Source of the DNA: an uncultured Bacilli bacterium
GTDB lineage: Bacteria; Bacillota_I; Bacilli_A; RF39; UBA660
Assembly: GCA_944331865.1 (NCBI GenBank)
Contig: CALVIZ010000005.1
Location: 1 to 45,816 of the forward strand
Length of the DNA: 45,816 nucleotides
Reading direction: 5' to 3'
Of this stretch, positions 1-7,364 are shown piece by piece; within the stretch, counting starts at the first letter, position 1, and each line of letters starts with the position of its first letter. Under the pieces are notes generated by a model. That model had not been told where the DNA came from, searched no databases, and saw only the letters and a list, made by a program, of their open reading frames with translations. A program made the position numbers and the translations under genes.

Positions 1-102
1 AGAAACATACTTACTATTATAATCACACTTATTGCCGTTTTCCACTAAAAACGGAATTCCAAATGAAAATTAACAGGAAAAAGAAAAAAATAAAGGAAAT
101 AG
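1..102. other. left-edge intergenic sequence
   Basis: No coding frame is supported. A short hairpin (arms CCGTTTT at 35-41 and AAAACGG at 48-54) is visible but has no T-run after it, so it is not called a terminator. The sequence may be the end of something that lies outside the window. Confidence 0.4.
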
Positions 103-130
103 TTGTAAATTAATAAAAAAATGATATAAT
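103..130 (+). promoter_or_regulatory. sigma-A type promoter of the orphan RNA
   Basis: TTGTAA at 103-108 and TATAAT at 125-130 are separated by 16 nt. This places a start site near 137, just ahead of a folded sequence that ends in a terminator. No reading frame with a ribosome binding site follows, so the promoter appears to serve a non-coding transcript. Confidence 0.6.
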
Positions 131-136
131 ATTATC

Positions 137-252
137 AGAAGACCTTTAAGGCATATCGAACCAAGCACTTTATATGCGAATGTTCTAATCGTATGTTAAG
201 TACGGGATTCCTTAGGCAGAAAAGTAACCTGAAAGGGTTACTTTTTCTTTTT
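137..252 (+). ncRNA. unidentified structured RNA, about 115 nt
   Basis: The transcript is bounded by its own promoter and an intrinsic terminator. A plausible fold is a multi-branched junction. P1 pairs CCTTTAAGG (143-151, two-base bulge) with CCTTAGG (210-216). P2 pairs GCATAT (151-156) with ATATGC (172-177). P3 pairs GAAT (178-181) with ATTC (207-210) and holds an inner CGTA/TACG hairpin (190-193/201-204). P1 and the other helices compete for one or two bases, so the exact register is open. It does not match the consensus of the purine, TPP, SAM, preQ1, fluoride or SRP RNAs as I know them. With no gene directly downstream, it is more likely a free small RNA than a riboswitch. Confidence 0.5.
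221..252 (+). terminator. intrinsic terminator of the orphan RNA
   Basis: AAAGTAACC (221-229) pairs with GGTTACTTT (236-244) around a six-base loop and runs into a T-rich tail. It is a canonical strong terminator. Confidence 0.85.
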
Positions 253-509
253 AGAGTATATTATACTATTTAATATTTATTACAACTATTTCTTCTCGTA
301 TAGCACTAAATTGATTATACTCGAACTTTATATTTATTAGTAATAAATTATTAATAAACATATTAGTTTTTTTATTAAAAATTGAGTTGTATATGGAAAG
401 TTAAAATACTAAAAAAGTATTGTCAAAAAACGAGAACAAACTTTTACCTAAGCTAATCAATTAGTAATTTAATAGTTAAATATTTTTAAAAATTTATATA
501 ATAATTTTA
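253..509. other. AT-rich intergenic region
   Basis: I see no gene, RNA or convincing promoter pair here. A short palindrome (AGTATATTATACT, 255-267) lies just after the terminator. Stop codons are dense in all frames. Confidence 0.5.
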
Positions 510-1231
510 TCACATTAATTGGTTTATATTAATTCTTTTTAAAACTTTGCTACGACCAATTAATTCTTCATTATACCATCCAACGCATTTACTACCTTGT
601 TGATTTCCAAATTCGTCATTACCAAGTTTATCCCTATATTCAATAGAACAACTTCCGTTAGTACAATTCATACAACTTTTATTTTCTAAAGTTTCTAAAA
701 TAAACAAACGTTCTTCTGTACTTAACTCTCTACAAACGCTTTTATAAAACTCACTTGGATTTTTTAATATTTTACTTAATAAAGTATTCAAATTTGTAAT
801 ATTTATTCCTTTAACTAAAGCTAAGAATTCAATATCACACTTTCTTGCCAAATTATCATTTTTTAAAAAAATAGTATAAATTTCTTCAGCAGAATATATT
901 CTTTATGTATTAATCCCCAAATTAAAACTTGAAGAGCTTTGGCATATACAAATCTAATTTTTTGTCCATCATAATTATCAAATGATACATTTTCTTTAAA
1001 ATACAATTTTAAATCTTTTTGAGTAAAATTAAAATCATTTTCTAATTTTTCAATTAATTTATCAATATCTTTTTTATATAGCAAATAAAAATCAATATAA
1101 GATTCATTTAATAATGTATAATTATCTTTATCTATCAATAATAATATAGCTAATAATTTATAAGGTTCATCTCTTAATCCAAATTTTTTATATTCATACA
1201 ATTTTATTTGATATAAATCGAATAGCGTCAT
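510..1231 (-). pseudogene. frameshifted gene, about 235-aa protein of unknown function
   Basis: Reading leftwards, AGGAGG at 1238-1243 precedes ATG at 1231. This frame stays open to 863, but the protein-like sequence leaves it near 892-901. There the frame reads HKEYILLKK, whereas a two-base shift gives HKEY then SAEEIYTIFLKNDN, which runs without a stop into the second open frame (510-851). The site is a TA repeat (GAATATATTC), so a two-base TA duplication is the simplest cause. The second part has no ribosome binding site of its own and would need a TTG start, which supports one broken gene. The C-terminal part carries a Cys cluster (CMNCTNGSC, later KCVGW) that could bind metal. I do not recognise the family. 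A sequencing error is possible. Confidence 0.6.
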
Positions 1232-1272
1232 AAAAAGTCCTCCTAATAATTTTTATAAAATTAAAATTAAAA

Positions 1273-1577
1273 TCATATTTTTATCTTATTATCTAAAAAA
1301 ATATTTTTAAGAACAGTTAGTTGCATTTCTTTACTTGTCAAAAGTTTTTCTTTAGGAATATCCAAAGCATTAGCAATATCATAAACAAGTCATTCATTTC
1401 AAGAACACTTTGTTTTACAATTTTTAAAAAATATTGAACTGCTTGTGCTTTTGATAAATTCAATTTTTTTTAATGCGTTCAATGCATCCTCTAACTAATA
1501 AATAAGAAGAAATATACGAAATCCTAAAATAGCAAGAACAATTTAGTAATATTTCTTTAGCTCTATAACTACTTTCC
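1273..1577 (-). pseudogene. decayed gene remnant
   Basis: There is no intact frame, but protein-like segments appear in successive minus-strand frames. From left to right in the protein these are SYRAKEILLNCSCYFRIS, SSYLLVRGCIERIKK, LSKAQAVQYFLKIVKQSV, and DIANALDIPKEKLLTSKE running on to a TGA stop at 1273-1275. At least two frame changes are needed to join them. The remnant lies directly behind the MBL-fold gene on the same strand and was probably in its operon. No start codon is clear and I do not recognise the family. Confidence 0.5.
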
Positions 1578-2291
1578 TCACTTAATTTCAACGGCATTAA
1601 ATCCAAATTCTTTAATCATTTCTATATTATTAGTATCATTTAAATGCATACAATAAATTTTTTCTATTAATTGTTTTGGAATAACTTTTTGCAAATCTCC
1701 AATATATAAATGAACATTTCCAGAATAATTTTCTGTTGTGGTATCTATATAAATTTTGTCAATTTTATTATTACTTGAAATTAATTTTATAATATTATTT
1801 AAATCATTAGTATCTCCAGAATAAAATATTATACCTTTATTAGTATAAAAAATAATACTATAACATATTAAATTTTTTGAATGTACCGTTTTTATAAAAC
1901 GCACTTTTTCAAAACTTTTAAATTTATTATCATAATTTTTTTCATCAATAAAAGTGAATTTGTTTTTTCCACATCCAAAAATATTTAACAAATTTTTAAG
2001 ATTTTTTTTAAATTTATAATTATTAGGAACAATTATGTTTATTGGTTTATGAAGTTTATAATAAGAATATGAAATTAAACTTCCTAAACTTCCAACATGA
2101 TCTGAATGAGTATGAGTTATAATAACATTAATAGTTTCAATATTATTTAATATTTTTTTATTTATTATTCTTTCAAAAACACTTTCTCCGCAATCAATTA
2201 AAAAAAGTTGATTATTTTCAATAAAATAAGCAGCTGTATTACCTTCTTTAGGATTAAATGCAGCACCTCTTCCTAAAAACAATAAATTCAT
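1578..2291 (-). CDS. MBL-fold metallo-hydrolase (RNase Z-like)
   Basis: This is a soluble protein of about 237 residues with the metallo-beta-lactamase metal site: THTHSDH near residue 60, a later SGDTND (bridging Asp) and a C-terminal MHLND. The N-terminus MNLLFLGRGAAFNPKEGNT matches the first strand of RNase Z/ElaC-like phosphodiesterases. It lacks the extended exosite arm of true tRNase Z, so the substrate is unknown. ATG at 2291 is preferred over the upstream GTG (2300) because AGGTGG (2297-2302) is correctly spaced for it. The gene is divergent from the WYL-like regulator at 2395, with about 100 bp between them for two promoters. The two decayed genes downstream may have been its partners. 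Confidence 0.8.
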   Translation of the reverse strand: MNLLFLGRGAAFNPKEGNTAAYFIENNQLFLIDCGESVFERIINKKILNNIETINVIITHTHSDHVGSLGSLISYSYYKLHKPINIIVPNNYKFKKNLKNLLNIFGCGKNKFTFIDEKNYDNKFKSFEKVRFIKTVHSKNLICYSIIFYTNKGIIFYSGDTNDLNNIIKLISSNNKIDKIYIDTTTENYSGNVHLYIGDLQKVIPKQLIEKIYCMHLNDTNNIEMIKEFGFNAVEIK

Positions 2292-2394
2292 AATAACCAC
2301 CTATAAATAGTATAACATAAAATAAAAATTAATTATAACTAAAACATTGAAATAAACCCAAGTAATGCTATAATAAATATCAAGGTGATAAAAC

Positions 2395-2874
2395 ATGTCT
2401 AAAATAAGCAATGTTCTTACCATGTTAGAATATTTAAGCACAGGAAAAAAATACAGTATTAATGAATTATCTCAATTATTAGAAGTATCTCCAAGAATGA
2501 TTAGAGTATATAAAGATGAAATAGAAAAAGCAGGAATCTACATTGATTCAATTAAAGGGCCTTACGGAGGATATGTTTTAAATCAAAGTATAAAATTACC
2601 TAAAAGATTTATTGATACTCAAAACATAAATATTGATAATAAAGAATTATTTAATAAAGTTAATAAAGCAATAAAAGAAAAAAGGAAATGCTTTATAAAA
2701 TATTATTCTCAAGATAAAAAAAGTATATCTCAAAGAATAATTTGCCCTTATGATTTAATTCTTCTAGGGGGGACATGGGGAATTGCAGCTTTTTGTGAAT
2801 TAAAAAAAGAAATAAGACATTTTTATTTAAATAGAATTAAAGAAATAAAAATTTTAGAAGAATTTTATAACTGA
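2395..2874 (+). CDS. HTH/WYL-like transcriptional regulator, short form
   Basis: This 159-residue protein starts with a DeoR/HTH_11-type winged helix (residues 1-65; SINELSQLLEVSPRMIRVYK). A reduced WYL-like region follows (about 100-155), recognised by CPYDLILLGGTWGIAAF and FYLNRIKEIKIL. The WYL triad itself is replaced by WGI. Family members are usually around 300 residues with a middle domain and a WCX tail, both missing here. WYL domains are thought to bind nucleic acid or nucleotide ligands. Its neighbours (MBL hydrolase one way; SIS, NTP pyrophosphatase and dCMP deaminase the other) suggest local control of a nucleotide-related operon. That is an inference. The RBS is AAGGTG ahead of the ATG, and the gene ends in TGA. 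Confidence 0.75.
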   Translation: MSKISNVLTMLEYLSTGKKYSINELSQLLEVSPRMIRVYKDEIEKAGIYIDSIKGPYGGYVLNQSIKLPKRFIDTQNINIDNKELFNKVNKAIKEKRKCFIKYYSQDKKSISQRIICPYDLILLGGTWGIAAFCELKKEIRHFYLNRIKEIKILEEFYN

Positions 2875-2926
2875 CATATATATTGCCGCTTTATTTGTTA
2901 TTCTATATTTAGAAAGGAAAGATATT

Positions 2927-3970
2927 ATGTTAAAACATTTTTATACAGACCAAACAGAAATTAATTTTTCTAAATTAAAAGAGAGGTTACTACAAATAAA
3001 CACCAAAGAGCTACCATTAATTTTTTATAATCAATTCACAAGTTTAAAAGGGAAACCAACATTAATAGTTGCAACTGGTGGTTCAATAGTAGTTGCTTAT
3101 TATTTAAAAGAGTTTTTAGAAGCCAACAACATAATATGTGAAGTTATAAAACCTAGAGATTACTATTATAAAAGTAATATTTTATCTTATTATAATTTAA
3201 TTGCGATATCAAATAGTGGTACATCTAACGGTATATTAGATATTTTAAAAGATTTTAAAGGAAATGCTATTTTAATAACTGGAGAATATATAATGCAAGA
3301 TCAAGACCATGATGAAAAATTTAAAGTTATTAAATGGGGAAATGAACAATATTTAAAAAATAAAGAAAAAAGTTTTATATCGATGTCATCAACTTTAGGA
3401 CCAATGTTAATGTTTTTAGAAACAAGTATATTAATAGAACAAGCAAAAGATTTAAAATCTGATATAGACATAGAAGAAATAAATGCTAAAATAAAGCAAT
3501 TAATTGCAAGAAGTCAAGAAAAAATAGCGAGAATTAATTATGATTTTAAAAAAGTAAATTTAATTCAAGTTATTTATGGTTATGATACAAATTGTGCTGC
3601 AGTATTATTAGAATCAAATATCATAGAAACAGGAACATCTAGTGTTGTAATTCATGATAAAGGAGATTATTGTCATGGAAGAAGTAATTTATTATTTCAA
3701 AATCCAGATAGTCCTATAATATATTTAGCTCATCAAATGAAGAAATTAGATGAAGAAATTTTAACAATATTAAAGCAAGAATATTCAAATGTTTTTCTTT
3801 TTGACACATTTGATGAAGAAACTAGTAAGTTATGGAAAGAATATTATTTAGTGTTGCAAATGTATTATTTATCAAAAAATATTGCTGATGATAGGGGTAT
3901 AGATTTGACAATGCCAGAGTATAATCAACAAGTCGTAAAAAAGCTATATCGTTACAGAGGAGAGATGTAA
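2927..3970 (+). CDS. SIS-domain protein (sugar-phosphate isomerase-like)
   Basis: This 347-residue protein has a tandem SIS layout. The first domain holds LIVATGGSIVVAYYLKEFLE and the Ser-rich phosphate loop AISNSGTSNG. The second holds LLESNIIETGTSS followed by GDYCHGRSN, which resembles the E...H region of GlmS/AgaS-type isomerases. The glutaminase domain of GlmS is absent, so it probably isomerises, deaminates or binds a phosphosugar without glutamine. The stop is two bases from the ATG of the HAM1-like gene, so the two are almost certainly co-transcribed. That pairing suggests a role near nucleotide or ribose-phosphate metabolism, which is an inference. RBS is GAAAGGAAA. Confidence 0.75.
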   Translation: MLKHFYTDQTEINFSKLKERLLQINTKELPLIFYNQFTSLKGKPTLIVATGGSIVVAYYLKEFLEANNIICEVIKPRDYYYKSNILSYYNLIAISNSGTSNGILDILKDFKGNAILITGEYIMQDQDHDEKFKVIKWGNEQYLKNKEKSFISMSSTLGPMLMFLETSILIEQAKDLKSDIDIEEINAKIKQLIARSQEKIARINYDFKKVNLIQVIYGYDTNCAAVLLESNIIETGTSSVVIHDKGDYCHGRSNLLFQNPDSPIIYLAHQMKKLDEEILTILKQEYSNVFLFDTFDEETSKLWKEYYLVLQMYYLSKNIADDRGIDLTMPEYNQQVVKKLYRYRGEM

Positions 3971-3972
3971 AA

Positions 3973-4599
3973 ATGGAAAATTTAACTTATGTAACAGGCA
4001 ATTACGGCAAATACATTTCTGTAAAGGAAAAGACTGAAAAAGCAGGGTTTACAATAGAATATTATAAATGTGATTTAGATGAGCCTAATATTAATGATAT
4101 AAAATTTATTTCACAAGAAAAAGCTAGACAAGCATATGAAATTTTAAAAAAGCCTCTTTTTGTTGCGGACTCAGGATTTTTTATTGAAGATTATCCTAAC
4201 AATCCAGGATATCCTGGAGCATTTGTCAAAAGAAGTAATGTAAGTTCAAATATAAGTGAACTTTTAGAAACAATGAAAAATGTCAGTAATAGAAGTTGTT
4301 ATTTTCTAGATTGTTTAACTTTTTATGATGGAAATGAATTTTATCAATTTTGGGGTATAAGCAAAGGAACTTTATCAAAAGAAATACGAGGAGATAAAAT
4401 AAAAAAAGCTAAATCAAATTTATGGTATGTATTTATTCCAAATAACTGTGATAAAACTTTAGCAGAAATGTCAGATGAAGAAAGATGTAATAGACCAGAT
4501 AATAGCACAAGTGCAACAGATGCTTTTATTAGTTGGTATCAAGAAAAATATCAAAAAGGTCTTAAAAGAAATTTACAAAAAAGCACTAATTCCATGTAA
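3973..4599 (+). CDS. HAM1/RdgB-type non-canonical NTP pyrophosphatase
   Basis: This family hydrolyses dITP, XTP and related damaged purine triphosphates to monophosphate plus pyrophosphate, keeping them out of DNA and RNA. Family marks are YVTGNYGKYISV at the N-terminus, the segment DEPNINDIKFISQEKARQAY, and PLFVADSGFFIEDY followed by PGYPGAFVK. The usual VDDSGF reads VADSGF, so one of two adjacent acidic residues is lost. At 208 residues it is slightly longer than typical. The C-terminal part (EMSDEERCNRPDNSTSATDAF) differs from the usual SHR motif, so the substrate range may be unusual. It follows the SIS gene by two bases. GGAGATG at the end of that gene acts as its RBS. Confidence 0.85.
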   Translation: MENLTYVTGNYGKYISVKEKTEKAGFTIEYYKCDLDEPNINDIKFISQEKARQAYEILKKPLFVADSGFFIEDYPNNPGYPGAFVKRSNVSSNISELLETMKNVSNRSCYFLDCLTFYDGNEFYQFWGISKGTLSKEIRGDKIKKAKSNLWYVFIPNNCDKTLAEMSDEERCNRPDNSTSATDAFISWYQEKYQKGLKRNLQKSTNSM

Positions 4600-4681
4600 C
4601 AATATAAAATACACTTTAAAAATAAAAGGAAATATAGATTTTGTTTTAATAATTTGATAAAATAAAAGAGGGTGAAGTAAT

Positions 4682-5188
4682 TTGAAAAATATTAACAAAC
4701 AAAGAAAAGAATATTTGTCATGGGATGAATATTTTATGGGAGTTGCAAAATTATCAGCATTAAGGAGCAAAGATCCATCAACCCAAGTTGGGGCCTGTAT
4801 AGTTGGTTCAGACAACCGTATTTTATCGATTGGATATAACGGAACACCAAATGGTTTTCCCGATTGTGATTTTCCATGGGATAGAGAAGGAGATGCACTT
4901 AATACCAAATATTTTTATGTTTGTCATGCTGAATTAAATGCTATATTAAACTTTCGGGGAAATCGTCGTGATTTAGAAGGCGCTAGAATATATGTAGCAT
5001 TATTCCCATGCAATGAATGTGCTAAAGCAATCATTCAATGTGGTATAAAAGAAGTAGTATATTTAAGTGATAAATACAAAGATAGTGATAATTTTATAGC
5101 ATCTAAAAGATTATTCGATAAATGTGGTGTAAAATATCGGATTGTAGATACTAAGAATAAAGAAATAACATTAAGTTTAACAGAGTAA
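4682..5188 (+). CDS. dCMP deaminase
   Basis: This 168-residue zinc enzyme converts dCMP to dUMP, feeding thymidylate synthesis. The zinc site is complete: CHAELNA (His82, proton-shuttling Glu84) and PCNEC (Cys110, Cys113). The family N-terminus SWDEYFMGVAKLSALRSKDP and the substrate region SIGYNGTPNGFPDCDF are present. The start is TTG at 4682 after GAGGGTGA. The gene follows the NTP pyrophosphatase by 82 bp and precedes sortase B by three bases. Together with the HAM1-like gene it gives the cluster two nucleotide-pool functions. Confidence 0.92.
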   Translation: MKNINKQRKEYLSWDEYFMGVAKLSALRSKDPSTQVGACIVGSDNRILSIGYNGTPNGFPDCDFPWDREGDALNTKYFYVCHAELNAILNFRGNRRDLEGARIYVALFPCNECAKAIIQCGIKEVVYLSDKYKDSDNFIASKRLFDKCGVKYRIVDTKNKEITLSLTE

Positions 5189-5191
5189 AAT

Positions 5192-6133
5192 ATGGCTATT
5201 AAAAAAAATGATAAATTATTAGAATATTTAATGCCGGAGGATGTTGATGAAATAATCCTACCAATGTTAAAAGCCGATAAGGCTAAACAAGCAATTTATC
5301 AAAAAAGAATAATAAAGAAAAGATTATCTTGGAAAAATTGTATAGTGTTTTTAATTTTTTTGGTATGTTTAGGTTTTTGCTTTTTTTCAGGTTATCAAAT
5401 TCTAGCATGGAAAATAGATTCAAACAATACATATAAGCAAATAAAACTAATTGAAGAAAATGTTGATATTAAAGAAGTAGAAGATAGTGAAAATACAGAA
5501 ATAGTTAATCCTCCGGTGGAAGAAGATGAATACAATCCATATTGGGATTATATAAAGATGAATCTAATTGACGTTGATTTTTCAAAACTATTAGAAATTA
5601 ATAGTGATACAAAAGGCTGGTTACAAGTAAATGGAACCAATATAAATTATCCATTTGTTCAAACAAGTGATAATTCATATTATTTAAAAAGAGATTTTAA
5701 TAAAAAGTATAATTCTGCGGGTTGGGTATTTTTAGATTATCGAAATAATATTACAAATTTAGATAAGAATACTATAATTTATGCACATGGAAGAATAAAT
5801 GGAACCATGTTTGGTTCACTTAAAAATATATTTGAAACAGATTGGTATAATAATAAAGATAATCACGTAGTAAAATTATCAACAGCAACAGAAAATACAT
5901 TATGGCAAGTATTTAGTGTTTATCACATACCAACAACAAGTGATTATTTACAAATAAACTTTAGTAGTAATGAAGATTTTTTAGAATTTGTTAATAAATT
6001 AAAAGATAGAAGTCAATATGACTTTAATGTAGAATTTAATGAAAATGACAAGATATTAACTTTATCAACATGTTATAATGATGATGAAAAAGTAGTATTA
6101 CATGCTAAATTAATAAAAAGAGAGGTAAAATAA
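5192..6133 (+). CDS. class B sortase, membrane anchored
   Basis: This is a 313-residue transpeptidase-fold protein with a cytoplasmic N-terminus (1-50), one transmembrane helix (about 50-72), an acidic linker and a sortase domain from about 120. SrtB marks are TKGWLQVNGTNINYPFVQ, IIYAHGRINGTMFGSLKN (catalytic His199) and LTLSTC (catalytic Cys294). The usual catalytic Arg, in the strand after the Cys, is replaced by Lys300 (EKVVLHAKL where sortases have R-x-V-V-H-A-K). Sortases normally attach surface proteins or join pilin subunits. No LPxTG-like C-terminus is seen on the two surface proteins of this window, so the substrates are elsewhere or unconventional. The stop overlaps the start of fda (TAATG). 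Confidence 0.88.
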   Translation: MAIKKNDKLLEYLMPEDVDEIILPMLKADKAKQAIYQKRIIKKRLSWKNCIVFLIFLVCLGFCFFSGYQILAWKIDSNNTYKQIKLIEENVDIKEVEDSENTEIVNPPVEEDEYNPYWDYIKMNLIDVDFSKLLEINSDTKGWLQVNGTNINYPFVQTSDNSYYLKRDFNKKYNSAGWVFLDYRNNITNLDKNTIIYAHGRINGTMFGSLKNIFETDWYNNKDNHVVKLSTATENTLWQVFSVYHIPTTSDYLQINFSSNEDFLEFVNKLKDRSQYDFNVEFNENDKILTLSTCYNDDEKVVLHAKLIKREVK

Positions 6134-7017
6134 TGATTGAAGAATTAAGAACAAGAAAAGGATTTATTGCAGCGATGGATCAAAGTGGGGGATCTAGCAA
6201 AAAAACATTAGTAAATTATGGCTTTAAAGAAAATGATATTACATCAGATGAAGTTATGTTTAATTTTATTCATGAAATGCGTTCAAGAATAATAATGGAT
6301 GAAGCATTTAACTCTGAACACATTCTTGGAGCAATACTATTTAAAGACACGATGAAAAGGACAATCAATGGGATAAATACAGTAGAATTTTTAAAAAACA
6401 AAAACATATATGCATTTTTAAAAATAGATGTAGGTTTAGATGAAGAATTTGATGGTGTCCAATTATTTAAAGACATACCCAATTTAGATGAAGTATTAGA
6501 TGAAGCAATAAAATATGGAATTATAGGTACAAAAATGCGTTCTGTAATAAATGAATATAATGAATATGGTATTAAAAAAGTAGTTGAACAACAATTTAAA
6601 GTTGCAAGAGCAATAATAAACAAAGGATTAATACCTATTATTGAACCAGAAGTAAACATAAATGCTAAAAATAAAAAAGAAATAGAATCATTTTTAAGAC
6701 AAGAAATATTAAGACAACTAGCAAAATGCAAAAAAGAAGACTATTTAATTTTTAAATTTACATTACCAGAAGTACCAAATTACTATAATCCATTATTAAC
6801 AAAAAAGAATGTTTTAAGGATAGTAGCATTATCTGGTGGTTATAGTAGAGATATAGCATGTGATAAATTAAGAGAAAATAAAAAAATGATAGCAAGTTTT
6901 TCAAGAGCATTACTTGAAGGATTAAATAAAGAACAAAGTGATAAAGAATTTAGTGAGTTATTAACTAAAACAATTAAACAAATATATAAAGCATCAATAA
7001 CAAAAAGTAGCAAATAA
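6133..7017 (+). CDS. fda: class I fructose-bisphosphate aldolase
   Basis: This enzyme cleaves fructose 1,6-bisphosphate into two triose phosphates through a Schiff-base lysine in glycolysis. The 294 residues follow the staphylococcal Fda type throughout: GFIAAMDQSGGSSKKTL at the N-terminus, ILGAILFKDTM, FLKIDVGLDEE, GTKMRS, GLIPIIEPEVNINAK and LSGGYSRDIA. The start overlaps the sortase stop by one base, so translation is coupled. AGAGG just upstream is the RBS. A strong terminator follows. Linkage of a glycolytic enzyme to sortase B is probably just operon packing. Confidence 0.95.
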   Translation: MIEELRTRKGFIAAMDQSGGSSKKTLVNYGFKENDITSDEVMFNFIHEMRSRIIMDEAFNSEHILGAILFKDTMKRTINGINTVEFLKNKNIYAFLKIDVGLDEEFDGVQLFKDIPNLDEVLDEAIKYGIIGTKMRSVINEYNEYGIKKVVEQQFKVARAIINKGLIPIIEPEVNINAKNKKEIESFLRQEILRQLAKCKKEDYLIFKFTLPEVPNYYNPLLTKKNVLRIVALSGGYSRDIACDKLRENKKMIASFSRALLEGLNKEQSDKEFSELLTKTIKQIYKASITKSSK

Positions 7018-7035
7018 ATGCTACTTTTAATTTTT
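7003..7035. terminator. bidirectional terminator between fda and the Xre gene
   Basis: AAAAGTAGCA (7003-7012) and TGCTACTTTT (7019-7028) form a ten-base-pair stem around a six-base loop, with T-runs in both directions. It separates two convergent genes. Confidence 0.85.
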
Positions 7036-7254
7036 CATAACTGATTTAGGATAAGGTTTTCTTTCATCAGTTTCATATAATAAATAATCTATGCTAGTAT
7101 TATAAAATCTAGCTAATTTTTTTAGTATTTCAGTAGGAATATCATTTGTTTCAGTTTCGTATTGTGAATAACCGGTTTGACTCATATTAAGTATTTTAGC
7201 AACATCTTTTTGATAAAGATTTTTATCATCTCTTAATTCTTTTAATCTATTCAT
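7027..7254 (-). CDS. small Xre-family regulator, partner of surface protein 1
   Basis: This 75-residue protein is essentially one helix-turn-helix of the Cro/CI type: MNRLKELRDDKNLYQKDVA, then LNMSQTGYSQYETE and SIDYLLYETDERKPYP. ATG at 7254 is chosen because GGTG (7260-7263) is correctly spaced for it; an earlier upstream start has no RBS. There is no effector domain, so it likely binds DNA constitutively or is controlled by another protein. It is divergent from the surface-protein gene, with three related palindromic sites in the 110 bp between them, one inside the promoter spacer. Repression of itself and of the surface gene is inferred. Confidence 0.85.
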   Translation of the reverse strand: MNRLKELRDDKNLYQKDVAKILNMSQTGYSQYETETNDIPTEILKKLARFYNTSIDYLLYETDERKPYPKSVMKN

Positions 7255-7279
7255 TTTATCACCGTGCCTTAACAATATC

Positions 7280-7353
7280 ACAACTTAAAATAAAGTATTG
7301 CTTTATAACTTAAATTAAGTTATAATATTTTTAGATAACCTAAAATAAGTTAT
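7280..7353. promoter_or_regulatory. promoter with a three-site palindromic operator array
   Basis: TTGCTT (7298-7303) and TATAAT (7321-7326) with a 17-nt spacer form the surface-gene promoter. A perfect palindrome with ten-base arms TATAACTTAA / TTAAGTTATA around a central A (7304-7324) fills exactly that spacer. Two imperfect copies flank it, at about 7280-7298 (core ACTTAAAATAAAGT) and at 7335-7353 (ATAACC-TAAAA-TAAGTTAT). Half-site consensus is about ATAACTTAA. Binding by the adjacent Xre protein would block RNA polymerase directly. Confidence 0.75.
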
Positions 7354-7364
7354 GGAGATGTAGT